Position numbers and translations under genes: made by a program. This document shows positions 6,771 through 15,167 of a stretch of DNA of 64,000 bases, piece after piece. This stretch comes from a virus. The notes under the pieces were generated by a model that worked only from the letters and a program-made list of their open reading frames with translations, did no database searches and was not told the origin of the DNA. How positions within the stretch are numbered: position 1 is the stretch's first letter; every line of letters begins with the position of its first letter. The stretch spans positions 1 to 64,000 of the IMG/VR virus record IMGVR_UViG_3300030109_003187; one strand, given 5' to 3'.

Positions 6771-8770
6771 ATAACATGTTAGGGGAATCAATTGGAGTAG
6801 AAGTCTACAAAGACCAATACGGAGAGCGACTGGCTCTCAAGTACAGGTACAGTCCAGACACTAACCAGATGCTCAAAGACTCACTGGGCTTTCCCAAGTT
6901 CAAGTGGGACAGAGACATCAAGGCTTGGAGTATACAGAACAAGAAGTCAGTCGTCGACGAAACAGTAGCGGTACTAAGAGTCATCGGCTCTTACGACATA
7001 CAGAAACTATTGGCTCACGGTAATGGGCTACCTAAAGACGAAGGGCGTTCTGGTGACTGCTGGACTAAGGTCAAGCGTAGTCGTCTGTATCTACACTGGC
7101 CTTACATCAACGACCAGTCTCTCAGAGAAAGAGTACTCATGGCAGTAAGGAGTATCAGTAGTCGTAAGTTTCATGTTGAGGAGAAGTGTTGGAGTATTCC
7201 AGTAGCACAAGCAAGAACCTTACACGGTATGCTTGAGGATGTCTATGAACCACTAGCCAAAGCAATCCTTGACAACAAAGATGTTGAGAAGGATGTTGCT
7301 GAAAGCATTGACCGTGTAGAAATCAGCAGTGCATCCGAACTGACTTCTCAGAAACTGACAGAAATAAATGACAAACTCAAGGGTAAGTTCCCCGAAGGCC
7401 TTGACCTCTACCCGTTCCAAAAGGTAGCAGTAGCATTTGCAGAGATGAGTAAAGGTCGTTGTTTGATTGGTGATGAAATGGGAATTGGTAAAACGATTTC
7501 AGCAATTGGTTATGCAGCCATCAATCCACAGGCGAGGCCAGCCATTGTAGTCTGTCCTTCAAATGTAAAGTTCAATTGGAAAAAGGAACTGAACAAGTGG
7601 TTACCTAATGAGACAGTACAGGTTATCACATCTGGTAAAGACACTCCAGAGATGGGTGACTTCATCATTGTCAACTTTGACTTGATGGATAAACTCCAAG
7701 AGAAACTTATCAGTCTAGTTCCACGCATGGTTATCCTTGACGAATGCCACTACATCAAGAACTCTGGTAGTAAGAACAAACCTGTCAAGCGTACAGTGGC
7801 AACGCTGAATGTATGCAGGTTCTCTCCAAAGGTTATAGCAATGTCTGGTACAGCGATTGCTAGTAGACCAAAAGAGTTCTTCAACACACTCAACTTGATG
7901 AGACCAGAACAGTTCGCATCCTTCTGGGACTTTGCACAAAGATACTGTGACCCATGGTATGATGGCTACGGCTGGAACTTCGATGGTGCTAGTTACACCA
8001 AAGAACTCAACGAAAGAACTCGTGACCTATGTATCCGTAGACTGAAGAGCGAAGTGCTTCCCGACCTACCACCAAAGACTAGAACATTTATTCCAGTACA
8101 CTTGTCTAAGAAAGACAGGAGTCCCTATGACATTGCTCAAGAAGAGTGGGACAGAAGAATTGAGGAAGCCTATGTCAATGGTGAGAAGTTACCACCCGGT
8201 ACTATGCTCAACATGTTGAATGACCTCAGACACATTTGTGGTCAAGTTAAAGTCAACTACGCAGTGAATTGGATAACGGAATACCGTCAGCAAACTGGTA
8301 AACCAATCGTAGTGTTCACTCACCACAGAGATGTTCTCAAGCGAATCGCTGACAAGTTCAAGAATGTACAAACCATTAGCGGTGATGTATCATCCAAGAG
8401 ACGACAAGAGATAGTCGAAGACTTCCAAGCAGGGCACATTGATGTACTTGTTTGTAACACCATTGCTGCTAAAGAAGGTATCACACTTACAGCAGCAGAC
8501 ACAGTTCTGTTCATTGAAAGAGAGTGGGTGCCTACTGACGAAGAGCAAGCCGAAGACCGTGTGTATCGTATTGGTCAAGAGAGTCAGCATGTACACGCTG
8601 TCTACCTCAGTGTAGCGGCGAGCATCGACGAACACTTTGATAGAGTCGTAGAAGACAAGCGAGCAGTTGTCAAGGCAGTGCTTGACGGTGGAGATGTAGA
8701 GCAACGCAAAGGTTTGGTATCTGAACTGGTTACCAAACTGAGGCAAGAAAGAGGCTGGAGGTTCAAGTGA
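6767..8770 (+). CDS. SNF2/SMARCAL1-like DNA helicase or annealing translocase
   Basis: 667 residues with the full superfamily 2 SNF2 motif set: Walker A GDEMGIGKT (about 235-243), Walker B DECH (about 325-328), motif III region MSGTAI, and the C-terminal lobe with VLVCNT, GITLT and the motif VI region EDRVYRIGQ. The N-terminal 160 residues contain two related segments with KFKWDRDIKAWSI and SRKFHVEEKCWSI, which look like paired HARP-type domains as in SMARCAL1. Known for that family: ATP-driven annealing or fork remodelling of DNA. Phages often carry such genes with their replication genes. The start at 6767 follows AAGGAGGAAGAAAA. It is separated from the main replication block by about 8 kb. 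Good confidence in the family, less in the exact role. Confidence 0.92.
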   Translation: MNNMLGESIGVEVYKDQYGERLALKYRYSPDTNQMLKDSLGFPKFKWDRDIKAWSIQNKKSVVDETVAVLRVIGSYDIQKLLAHGNGLPKDEGRSGDCWTKVKRSRLYLHWPYINDQSLRERVLMAVRSISSRKFHVEEKCWSIPVAQARTLHGMLEDVYEPLAKAILDNKDVEKDVAESIDRVEISSASELTSQKLTEINDKLKGKFPEGLDLYPFQKVAVAFAEMSKGRCLIGDEMGIGKTISAIGYAAINPQARPAIVVCPSNVKFNWKKELNKWLPNETVQVITSGKDTPEMGDFIIVNFDLMDKLQEKLISLVPRMVILDECHYIKNSGSKNKPVKRTVATLNVCRFSPKVIAMSGTAIASRPKEFFNTLNLMRPEQFASFWDFAQRYCDPWYDGYGWNFDGASYTKELNERTRDLCIRRLKSEVLPDLPPKTRTFIPVHLSKKDRSPYDIAQEEWDRRIEEAYVNGEKLPPGTMLNMLNDLRHICGQVKVNYAVNWITEYRQQTGKPIVVFTHHRDVLKRIADKFKNVQTISGDVSSKRRQEIVEDFQAGHIDVLVCNTIAAKEGITLTAADTVLFIEREWVPTDEEQAEDRVYRIGQESQHVHAVYLSVAASIDEHFDRVVEDKRAVVKAVLDGGDVEQRKGLVSELVTKLRQERGWRFK

Positions 8771-9090
8771 TGGGAAGAGGTAATATAAAGAGCATAGATT
8801 TCAAAGCGGTAAGAGAAGCCGCAGTACAAGTACTTGGTGAAATTTCAGAAGACACAGAGAGTGTAGTTAAGAAAGATTATTATGGAAGAGTGTATAACAA
8901 ATACTACGACAAGACTCGTCACAAAATGCATTACAATAATTACATACCGACTGAAAGAATATTGCATTATATCTCAGAAAAATTCCTCAATGAAAATGGT
9001 TGGAAGTCATGCACTAGACAGATGATGATGAATCATTTAGAGGGTAGACACATCAAAGCAATCAGATGTATAACGAGGCTGGTATCATGA
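8770..9090 (+). CDS. hypothetical basic protein, 106 aa
   Basis: ATG at 8770 overlaps the helicase stop (TGATG); a GTG three bases earlier is the alternative. Basic, Tyr-rich and helical (KKDYYGRVYNKYYDKTRHK), possibly DNA-binding. Cotranslation with the helicase suggests a linked function. Confidence 0.55.
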   Translation: MGRGNIKSIDFKAVREAAVQVLGEISEDTESVVKKDYYGRVYNKYYDKTRHKMHYNNYIPTERILHYISEKFLNENGWKSCTRQMMMNHLEGRHIKAIRCITRLVS

Positions 9091-9335
9091 TAGACTTTAG
9101 TGAAGTAGGAACGGTTGTAGTGCACCAAGTATCAGAGACTACTTGTGTACAGTTCTTGCCCCATGAAGGTAAGACTGTCGAGAGTATGTTACAGGTACTG
9201 GATGCCGGACTCACCAGAATGAATGATGATAGTGATGTTCAAAAGCGCAGGGGCATCTTACTTAATCAAATAAAATACAAGGCAAAGCAATTGCCAATAC
9301 CCTGCGTATTTATATTCGAGGAGGAACAAGAATGA
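9087..9335 (+). CDS. hypothetical protein, 82 aa
   Basis: The start at 9087 (ATGA overlap) is preferred over the in-frame ATG at 9066. A beta N-terminal part is followed by a helix and then IPCVFIFEEEQE. Unrecognised. Confidence 0.5.
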   Translation: MIDFSEVGTVVVHQVSETTCVQFLPHEGKTVESMLQVLDAGLTRMNDDSDVQKRRGILLNQIKYKAKQLPIPCVFIFEEEQE

Positions 9336-9683
9336 CTGATAAAATTGACATAGAAAGACAAGAATGACCCATACTTTACTCAGAATCTCGAAGGAATGCT
9401 TGGTATGCTCGACCAGATTATTCGATTTTATGGTGACAATGAAGAAAAACTCAAGCAAATGGCTGGTGATTTCATCTGGCGTGTTGTTCAAGCCAACCTA
9501 CTATACGACACAAAGGCTCGGCATGAAGATGAGTTTGAGCGATGTGGTACATTTCCTAAGTACAAAGGTGAGCCCGGCATCAGTCACTTGATTGCCGAGG
9601 CTTATCCTAGAGTGACTTTTGAGACTAAGTTTTGGGAGGAGCAACGCCTACTCAAAGACCCATCTGAGCAAGAATACGATTGA
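9332..9683 (+). CDS. hypothetical protein split by an apparent frameshift at about 9365
   Basis: An ATG at 9332, well placed after GAGGAGGAACAAG, gives only MTDKIDIERQE before TGA at 9365-9367. The frame one base further on is open from just after a TAG at 9351 to 9683 and reads DPYFTQNLEGMLGMLDQ and onward. The first in-frame ATG (9396) has no good ribosome binding site. Removing one T at 9365 joins both parts into a convincing protein of about 116 residues (acidic, helical, several Trp). So this is either an indel, a sequencing error or a +1 frameshift. The 3' end overlaps the opposite-strand gene by 32 bases. Confidence 0.55.
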
Positions 9684-10482
9684 TGTTCATTTGTTGTTGG
9701 TCTAAATGACCTCCACGATTAGTTAGTGCGTCTAACTGACTTGGATGAAATTCATCTACTGACTGTACATAAGGTTGAACAAACTGTTGGAATGGTATTT
9801 CATCTACCTTACGAGCGAAGGCTTCTCTTTGCTCCTCTGGTAATTGATAATCAATTCCTAATCTTCTAGGTGTACCTCTTGCTCTTTGGAATTGTTGAAG
9901 AACTTCTTGAGGTACTCCTTTTGGATTCTCAGCACCATAGAACATACCATCGTGAAGCACTGCGTAACCTTCATCAGCAGAGTCACCTGTTATTTCAGAG
10001 ACTGGCAATCCTCTTTGAGGCTTAGCCTTCATCCAGTTACGAGGGCCTGTGTCAGCGAGACCAAGTGCTTCTAGTAACTGACCATATTTATGTTGGTCAT
10101 ACAGACTACCAGCAACCGTATAACCACGCTCCACATCTCTACCTACCTGTTCTCGCAGAGGCTTCCCTCTTTCTTGAGTAGATAGGACATTAGGGCTACC
10201 CATGCCTCTACCCTCAAAGTTTCGACTTATTTTCTCTGGTAACATTTCATCTTGTAGTATTGGATATTGGTCAGCAATTGTGTTACGGAACTGAGGCATG
10301 TTAGCCAGTAAATGGGTAGTATACATATCAGGAAGGGTCATACCATGACCAACCTTAGTGACATCGGGGTCGCCCTCGATACCGTACACTGCTTGATTGG
10401 CACCTACACCAATCAATTCACCTTCACCGGGTTGAAAGATAGACTTGAGCAGCAACCATGCTTGCTCAAAGGCACCCGTCAT
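9652..10482 (-). CDS. hypothetical protein with N-terminal AWxLLK peptide, 276 aa
   Basis: The only minus-strand gene in the first 31 kb. It opens with MTGAFEQAWLLLK, closely matching the opening of the HD-domain protein at 35347-35772 (MTPMDEAWRLLK), after which the two are unrelated. The rest is soluble. Residues 20-110 (GVGANQAVYGIEGDPDVTKVG onward) may be a small kinase-like or toxin-like fold, as a Gly-rich loop followed by VTKVG recalls the start of protein kinases, but no catalytic HRD/DFG is visible, so I do not assign a function. It may be a packaged or late protein if the N-terminal peptide is a targeting tag (inference). Its upstream region also holds the TATA element at 10541-10563, which is nearly symmetrical. 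Confidence 0.7.
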   Translation of the reverse strand: MTGAFEQAWLLLKSIFQPGEGELIGVGANQAVYGIEGDPDVTKVGHGMTLPDMYTTHLLANMPQFRNTIADQYPILQDEMLPEKISRNFEGRGMGSPNVLSTQERGKPLREQVGRDVERGYTVAGSLYDQHKYGQLLEALGLADTGPRNWMKAKPQRGLPVSEITGDSADEGYAVLHDGMFYGAENPKGVPQEVLQQFQRARGTPRRLGIDYQLPEEQREAFARKVDEIPFQQFVQPYVQSVDEFHPSQLDALTNRGGHLDQQQMNINRILAQMGL

Positions 10483-10540
10483 AACATTCCGACTGAGCCG
10501 TTTGGCTTAGTATTTGTGCTTTGGTTTCGGCCACCAAAGT

Positions 10541-10563
10541 ACTTCTTTTATAAAGGTCCTAAG
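10541..10563 (+). promoter_or_regulatory. 23-nt TATA-containing promoter element, copy 1
   Basis: ACTTCTTTTATAAAGGTCCTAAG, identical to 17124-17146. The core CTTTTATAAAGG resembles an archaeal TATA box and reads almost the same on the minus strand (CCTTTATAAAAG), so it could serve both the gene at 10641 and the divergent gene ending its start at 10482. On the plus strand transcription would begin near 10575-10580, leaving an untranslated leader of about 60 bases. Confidence 0.75.
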
Positions 10564-10640
10564 AAGATATATGGCACCTTTCGGAAAAAACCAGCCGAAT
10601 AAATAGGAAAAATAATAAACATAAAACAAGAGGAATAAAT

Positions 10641-12113
10641 ATGAACGAAATAGTATTGATAGGAAAAATAACAGGAAGCACACCGAACATAATTGAAATG
10701 GAGTACCCCTCAGTAGCGGGTATCAATTCAATTAGACTACCCAGAACAATGGTCGCTCGCTTTGAGCGCATTGAAGGTGGTAGAGTTGCGGTGTTAGTAA
10801 GACCAGACGATAGTGAAAAGGGAAGAGAGATGAGTCGTGAACTAGTATCTCAGAACGCACCACTACATGTAACATCAGAACACATGGAGATTGTCATGGC
10901 CTTCGAGAACAATGAAACGGTAGAAGCAGACGAAGACTTTGATGACGAAGTACCAGTCTGGGCTAACCAAGATACACCTAGCGTAGAAGTTAGTGGAGAA
11001 GCAGCAGGTCCGTTTGACAACATGCTGTTCTCTGGTGGAAGAAAAGACAAGGCTACTCAAGACTGGGACTTTGACCCAGTTCGTAAGCCAGCCTTTGTTA
11101 TGGTAGACGACGGTACCCAAAGCACAGTTGCTAGAGTCAACGGTGTGAATGGTGAACCATCAGCCTACCACATCTTCAACCCAAACTATGCTAGTGAGTC
11201 AAGACCAATTGGTGCCCACTTGGGTACATTCAGTGCGTCTTACTACCCAATGCCTTACCGAGTTGGCTATGGTCCTGTATTGGACATGGCTGCTGAGAAA
11301 GGTTGGCCAGCACAAGTAATGGCATGGAACGAAGGGAAGCAATCGGCTCTCTTCCTAGATGTGTCTAGCAATGTTGACTGGGAGAAGGCATCTAACAGAC
11401 TTGGAACTAACTGGCAAACCAGAGGCTTTGCTAACAACGGTGACTACAGAGTTGGTATCGCAATCTACAACAGCCTAGATGGTAGCAGTGCTTACAAAGT
11501 ACAGGCTATCGCTGAGCGACTAGTATGTACCAATGGTATGGTCATGGGTGACAGAGCAAATCTAATCAGTCTCAAGCACACCAATGGTGTACTGGGTAAC
11601 TTTGATTTCAGCAAACTGGCTGACAAAATACACGAAGTAATTGAGACCGCAGCCGAAGAGATATTGGTAGCGGAATCGATGAGAGATGTACAAGTTGACA
11701 GAAATACCTTTGAGAAACTCATGACCATTTGTGAGCGAAAGGGATTGATTACCAAACCACAAATCAAGCGTGACGATGCTGGTAGCGTAGTTGGAATCAA
11801 CAGAGGACATATGTGGAGACTCATGGGACAAGGATGGACTAACCCAAGCGAGCCTTGGGTTGCTGTCAACAACAAAGACAGTGGTTCTCTACTCCATGTA
11901 TACAACATCTTGACTGGTGCTATCACACACAAGCCTACTTGGACAGATGGTAAGGACACACTAACTGGTTCGACACTTAACTTCTCTACACTTACAGACA
12001 GACTACAGAAGGTACACAAGGTCCTTGGTGACATGACTCGTAAAGCAGTCAATGGTACCTCAATCGATGCACAACTATCAAAGGTCCCAATGTTCAGTGA
12101 GATTCTATACTGA
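10641..12113 (+). CDS. DUF932-like phage/plasmid protein
   Basis: 490 residues. The stretch AERLVCTNGMVMGDR at about 294-308 and the surrounding order of strands and helices resemble the DUF932 (phage/plasmid-like protein TIGR03299) family, where RLVCxNGM is the signature. The family is common on phages and plasmids and has no firmly known function. Residues 1-75 form a small beta domain (MNEIVLIGKITGS), followed by an acidic linker (about 93-125), which is unusual and may be an added module. It is the first gene after promoter copy 1, with a standard GAGGAATAAATATG start, so it is likely to be strongly and early expressed. An alternative reading is a virus-specific DNA metabolism protein. 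Confidence 0.7.
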   Translation: MNEIVLIGKITGSTPNIIEMEYPSVAGINSIRLPRTMVARFERIEGGRVAVLVRPDDSEKGREMSRELVSQNAPLHVTSEHMEIVMAFENNETVEADEDFDDEVPVWANQDTPSVEVSGEAAGPFDNMLFSGGRKDKATQDWDFDPVRKPAFVMVDDGTQSTVARVNGVNGEPSAYHIFNPNYASESRPIGAHLGTFSASYYPMPYRVGYGPVLDMAAEKGWPAQVMAWNEGKQSALFLDVSSNVDWEKASNRLGTNWQTRGFANNGDYRVGIAIYNSLDGSSAYKVQAIAERLVCTNGMVMGDRANLISLKHTNGVLGNFDFSKLADKIHEVIETAAEEILVAESMRDVQVDRNTFEKLMTICERKGLITKPQIKRDDAGSVVGINRGHMWRLMGQGWTNPSEPWVAVNNKDSGSLLHVYNILTGAITHKPTWTDGKDTLTGSTLNFSTLTDRLQKVHKVLGDMTRKAVNGTSIDAQLSKVPMFSEILY

Positions 12114-12123
12114 GGTGGACTGT

Positions 12124-12258
12124 TTGAAGAAGTACAAAGTAAGAGTTGAGTTCGATACAATTGTATATGCAGACAGCAAAGTAGATGCTATGGAACATGA
12201 GGAACTATTTGACAGGGTAAACATTCTGTACATATTAGCAGAAGAGATGGAGGAATGA
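12124..12258 (+). CDS. hypothetical protein, 44 aa, TTG start
   Basis: The frame extends upstream into the preceding gene, but the TTG at 12124 follows GAGGTGG at 12113-12119 with suitable spacing, giving MKKYKVRVEFDTIVYADSK. The pattern KVRVEFDTIVYADSKVDAMEH is typical of small phage proteins with one beta hairpin and a helix. Ends MEE in the next cassette. Confidence 0.5.
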   Translation: MKKYKVRVEFDTIVYADSKVDAMEHEELFDRVNILYILAEEMEE

Positions 12259-12260
12259 AT

Positions 12261-12518
12261 ATGAATTGGCAAGAAACAGATGAGAGAACAGTAATGCACA
12301 TGATGGTATATAGAGGAAATATATTTACTCTTGAATATTTCAAAGATGCAATAGAAAATCATAATTGTGATAGATTAACCCTGTTATATCTAATAGACTA
12401 CTATGAAAATGAGTGGGGTTCAAATGATGATGTTATGATAATTGGGAACTATTTAGAGAATCTACACCTTACGGAACAACATGAAGTAGAAAAGAAATTT
12501 AGGAGAGATAATCAATGA
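12261..12518 (+). CDS. hypothetical protein, 85 aa
   Basis: Start at the second ATG of GGAGGAATGAATATG (ATG at 12255 is the alternative). Acidic, helical, Tyr-rich. Overlaps the next gene by four bases. Unrecognised. Confidence 0.55.
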   Translation: MNWQETDERTVMHMMVYRGNIFTLEYFKDAIENHNCDRLTLLYLIDYYENEWGSNDDVMIIGNYLENLHLTEQHEVEKKFRRDNQ

Positions 12519-13216
12519 ACGAAGAAACACCAGAAGAAGCAGCGAACAGCATACTAGAGCGATTGAGAGAGGGCGGCCTGTGGCAACCACATGGGCTAGG
12601 GTTATCCTATGTCAAAGAGGGAGTCAAGACTGTCAAACTAATCAGTCAAGAGAACACACCCAGTAGTGCCCAAGCAAGAATCCGAATGAGGGTTTTGATT
12701 GAAGGTATTGGTTGGAAGGTAGACGAAACTATCTGTGAGATTGTAGAAGTAGAACACTTGTCGCTAGAAGAGAAGCATATGAAAGAGATGATGATGAGGC
12801 AAGAACTAGCCCAGTCATGGAAGTGTTCCTGTGGTACACCTCTCTCAGCCTTCCCACTAGAGCAAGGTCTCTGGCGACACGATGGGCAAGAAGAAATGAT
12901 TCTACCCACAGGTGAGAAAGAGATGGTAGAGCAGTGGTCAGTTGTAGTAGACTGTCCTGTCTGTGAAGCAGAGATACCTCTGGAGCCATACGACTACGGA
13001 TTGCTAGCAGGTGATGACTCTATGCTTACTTACAAAACCAGCAAAATGGTTTACACTGCTGCTACTAGACCAGAAATTATTGATAGGGTTGACAGCAAAC
13101 TGGCTGAGACTATTATCATACTAGGTACATTTTGTCCGTTCCATGGAGACTTACTACCGCCTCACATCAGAGGAGGAGTATGTTTCTATTCGGAAATCAA
13201 AGGGGAAGAGGAATGA
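12515..13216 (+). CDS. hypothetical zinc-binding protein, 233 aa
   Basis: ATGA overlap start. The middle has CSCGTPL (about 109) and CPVCEAE (about 149), spaced as a zinc ribbon of about 40 residues, and a further C-P-F-H near 207-210. The first 90 residues are mixed alpha/beta. No enzyme motif recognised. Ends EEE inside the next start. Confidence 0.6.
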   Translation: MNEETPEEAANSILERLREGGLWQPHGLGLSYVKEGVKTVKLISQENTPSSAQARIRMRVLIEGIGWKVDETICEIVEVEHLSLEEKHMKEMMMRQELAQSWKCSCGTPLSAFPLEQGLWRHDGQEEMILPTGEKEMVEQWSVVVDCPVCEAEIPLEPYDYGLLAGDDSMLTYKTSKMVYTAATRPEIIDRVDSKLAETIIILGTFCPFHGDLLPPHIRGGVCFYSEIKGEEE

Positions 13217-13308
13217 AAGATATAGATTTGAATGATGATATGTTGGCTATGTACAAACATATTATTGCTATGGAAAGAAGAATAAATGAAAGGAGTGAAG
13301 AAGAATGA
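13213..13308 (+). CDS. hypothetical mini-protein, 31 aa
   Basis: ATGA overlaps at both ends; acidic, Met-rich single helix; ends EEE via GTGAAGAAGAATGA, a junction also used at 6551-6567 and 6649-6663. Confidence 0.4.
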   Translation: MKDIDLNDDMLAMYKHIIAMERRINERSEEE

Positions 13309-13580
13309 ATATAGAAATAATACAATTAGGAGAAGACATAATGAGAGTGTTAGTCGTTGACAACGACACTCCCAGCCAACCGTGTGAGAATTGCGGGCAG
13401 CCTTGTTACAACCACGAACTACTAGCCAAGGAAGATAAAGACTGGTGCATGAACTGTAACGATGAAGAATACAGGAAGGGTTGGTCTGACAGAGACATTG
13501 GTGTCTGGTGTATAGAACAGATGGCTAAGGGACTGGCTGTGGCAGTTGTCACAAGAGACGAAAAACATCTATACAAATAA
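13305..13580 (+). CDS. small zinc-binding protein, 91 aa
   Basis: CENCGQPC near residue 27 and CMNC near residue 48 form a likely zinc ribbon with His between. The first 20 residues are a beta strand pair. Overlaps the previous gene by four bases. Confidence 0.55.
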   Translation: MNIEIIQLGEDIMRVLVVDNDTPSQPCENCGQPCYNHELLAKEDKDWCMNCNDEEYRKGWSDRDIGVWCIEQMAKGLAVAVVTRDEKHLYK

Positions 13581-13592
13581 GGAGAAATGAAT

Positions 13593-13853
13593 ATGGAAGA
13601 AGAATATGAAGAAGAAGAATACATTTACCAAAGCGGAGATTGTGAGATAATAAATGACTACTACATCTGTGAAACTATATTGTGGGAAGCAAGAGACAAG
13701 ATTGACCCACCTTACAAGGACTATGTAATGTTTGCATCAAGTTGCCCCGACACAAATGTAACGCATTTAGTTAATTCTGGGATAGAACTTACTGACATTT
13801 CAGTGGTCATAATAGGTGGACATGAAACTGTTTGGTATAAGAAGGAGGAATAG
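13593..13853 (+). CDS. hypothetical acidic protein, 86 aa
   Basis: Start at 13593, eight bases after GGAG; ATG at 13587 is possible but too close. It opens with an extreme run of Glu and Tyr (MEEEYEEEEYIY). Ends KEE in the next cassette. Unrecognised. Confidence 0.5.
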   Translation: MEEEYEEEEYIYQSGDCEIINDYYICETILWEARDKIDPPYKDYVMFASSCPDTNVTHLVNSGIELTDISVVIIGGHETVWYKKEE

Positions 13854-13855
13854 AT

Positions 13856-14044
13856 ATGAAAGGAATTAGATTAACGAAGAAAGAAAAAGCAGCATTGTAC
13901 ACGGTTTTAGAAGATGGTTTTCACAACACTGTACATCTACTAGATGTGCTTAACTGTGAAGGCGGTTACAACTTTGAAGAAGAATATACAGTCGAAGAAA
14001 TCAATAGAATCGGTACATGGATTTGTAACAAATGTGGGGTGTAG
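13856..14044 (+). CDS. hypothetical protein with C-terminal CxxC, 62 aa
   Basis: Starts at the ATG of AAGGAGGAATAGATATG. The first half is helix-rich (LTKKEKAALYTVLEDGF), and the end is WICNKCGV. Possibly a short helix-turn-helix with a half zinc knuckle. Confidence 0.5.
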   Translation: MKGIRLTKKEKAALYTVLEDGFHNTVHLLDVLNCEGGYNFEEEYTVEEINRIGTWICNKCGV

Positions 14045-14046
14045 AT

Positions 14047-14286
14047 ATGAATGAACATTATTGGAGTAGAATACTTGATGACACATGGAGTCACAACGAA
14101 TACTTTGACATAGTTTGCGAAATTCTTTACAAGAAATTTCCACTGGAAACACACGAATCTCATGCAGAGCCTTGGGCTGAAACAATAGTGAAGTCCCAAG
14201 CAGAGATGAGAGACTTGATAGACAAACTAGATTCTTACTGGAAAAATCACATTAGGGCATTACTTGAATCAAAGGTGGAAGCATGA
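14047..14286 (+). CDS. hypothetical helical protein, 79 aa
   Basis: Start at 14047, after the stop of the previous gene, preferred over an in-frame codon at 14032. Acidic, Trp/His-rich helices. ATGA overlap with the next gene. Unrecognised. Confidence 0.5.
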   Translation: MNEHYWSRILDDTWSHNEYFDIVCEILYKKFPLETHESHAEPWAETIVKSQAEMRDLIDKLDSYWKNHIRALLESKVEA

Positions 14287-14798
14287 ACATATTTGTATTA
14301 GATGAAGACCCAGCGCAAGCCGCTAGATACCTAGACGATGTTAGACTACCCAAGATGTGTGTAGAGTCAGCACAGATGATGGCATCAGCCCTGCGTAGAC
14401 ATGGTGCTACTGACGAAGAGATGCCTCTGACTAAGAAAGGAACGCCTTACATTGGTGGTTACAAACATCACCCCTGTACAGTATGGGCAGGTGACAGTCG
14501 TTGTAATTATGTATGGCTTGCTCTACATGCGATTGAGCAGTGCAAGGAGTATACTCGAAGGTTCGGTAAAGAACATGCTTGTTACGGGCCAATCAATCAC
14601 ATGGCTCGAATGTATAGCACTGTTAAGTTTGAGGAGGAATACATGACACCATTCGCACAGGCCATGCCAGACGAATACAAAGCCGATGATGATGTGGTCA
14701 AAGCCTACAGGTCTTACTACAAGTCTAAAGAATACAGCAAGGGTGGTGTCAGATACATTCGAGCCGATGTTCCTACTTGGTGGGAGGTGACGGCGTGA
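14283..14798 (+). CDS. T4 endonuclease V-like (Pyr_excise-type) phage protein
   Basis: 171 residues. The opening MNIFVLDEDPAQAARYLDD then RLPKMCVESAQMM, followed later by HHPCTVWAGDS, a Trp/Tyr-rich helix with CKEYTRRFGKEHAC, and AMPDEYK with a DVVKAYRSYY helix and PTWW, is the pattern of a widespread phage family usually annotated as pyrimidine dimer DNA glycosylase (related to T4 DenV). Known for DenV: it cuts at UV-induced dimers. Whether this branch keeps that activity is not clear; a conserved Glu in the VESAQ segment would be the catalytic candidate. UV repair would make sense for a surface-ocean virus (inference). Confidence 0.6.
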   Translation: MNIFVLDEDPAQAARYLDDVRLPKMCVESAQMMASALRRHGATDEEMPLTKKGTPYIGGYKHHPCTVWAGDSRCNYVWLALHAIEQCKEYTRRFGKEHACYGPINHMARMYSTVKFEEEYMTPFAQAMPDEYKADDDVVKAYRSYYKSKEYSKGGVRYIRADVPTWWEVTA

Positions 14799-14932
14799 CT
14801 CATGACCAGTGTTATTGCGTGAACCCAGTACTGGTATTATCCATGAACATGTGTGGTAATTGTTACTGCCGAATAGATTCAAGTCAGCCAAGATGCACGG
14901 ACTTATGGCAAGGCGTGGAGGTGACGGCGTGA
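14783..14932 (+). repeat. duplicated 16-nt start/stop junction
   Basis: GGAGGTGACGGCGTGA occurs exactly at 14783-14798 and 14917-14932. Each copy contains the Shine-Dalgarno sequence GGAGGTGA, a GTG start and the overlapping TGA stop of the gene before, and so it also ends both upstream proteins with VTA. Confidence 0.9.
14795..14932 (+). CDS. Cys-rich mini-protein, 45 aa, GTG start
   Basis: GTG at 14795 overlaps the previous stop (GTGA) behind a perfect GGAGGTGA. The product has six Cys including CYC, CGNCYC and a further C about ten residues later, so it probably binds zinc. It lies between the two copies of the junction repeat. Confidence 0.55.
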   Translation: MTHDQCYCVNPVLVLSMNMCGNCYCRIDSSQPRCTDLWQGVEVTA

Positions 14933-15057
14933 AGTGGAAGAATCGAAAGTGCCCTACATGCGGTCAAACTAATGTTTTGTTTCACGGTATCGAAGACGAT
15001 GTTGAAATCAAGATATGGTCTTGCGGTCATCAGAGAGGCGGAGGAAGACCAGTATGA
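14929..15057 (+). CDS. mini zinc-ribbon protein, 42 aa, GTG start
   Basis: An ATG-started longer frame (14860) exists, but the GTG at 14929 sits five bases after GGAGGTGA in the second junction repeat. The product has CPTCGQ near residue 8 and CGHQ near residue 34, a minimal zinc ribbon, with a Gly/Arg-rich tail. Confidence 0.55.
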   Translation: MKWKNRKCPTCGQTNVLFHGIEDDVEIKIWSCGHQRGGGRPV

Positions 15058-15167
15058 AAGATTCAGTTAACAAAGTAGCCGTTGATGCAATAACAATCAT
15101 ACAACATTTAGGCCACTATGAATTGGCCGAACTATTAATGAATAGATACGAGGGGTTGACAAAATGA
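15054..15167 (+). CDS. hypothetical mini-protein, 37 aa
   Basis: ATGA overlaps on both sides; one predicted amphipathic helix (AITIIQHLGHYELAELLMN). Unrecognised. Confidence 0.4.
   Translation: MKDSVNKVAVDAITIIQHLGHYELAELLMNRYEGLTK

Noticed and set aside
10571-10606. Short frame ATG-GCA-CCT to TAG (11 codons) after promoter copy 1, a possible leader peptide
   Set aside because: The ATG lies at or before the expected transcript start and has no binding site; copy 2 has an ATG at the same place followed at once by a stop, so it is more likely a chance part of the element.
11492-12160. 222-codon open frame on the minus strand opposite the DUF932-like gene
   Set aside because: Ser/Leu-rich shadow translation of a well-supported plus-strand gene with no binding site.
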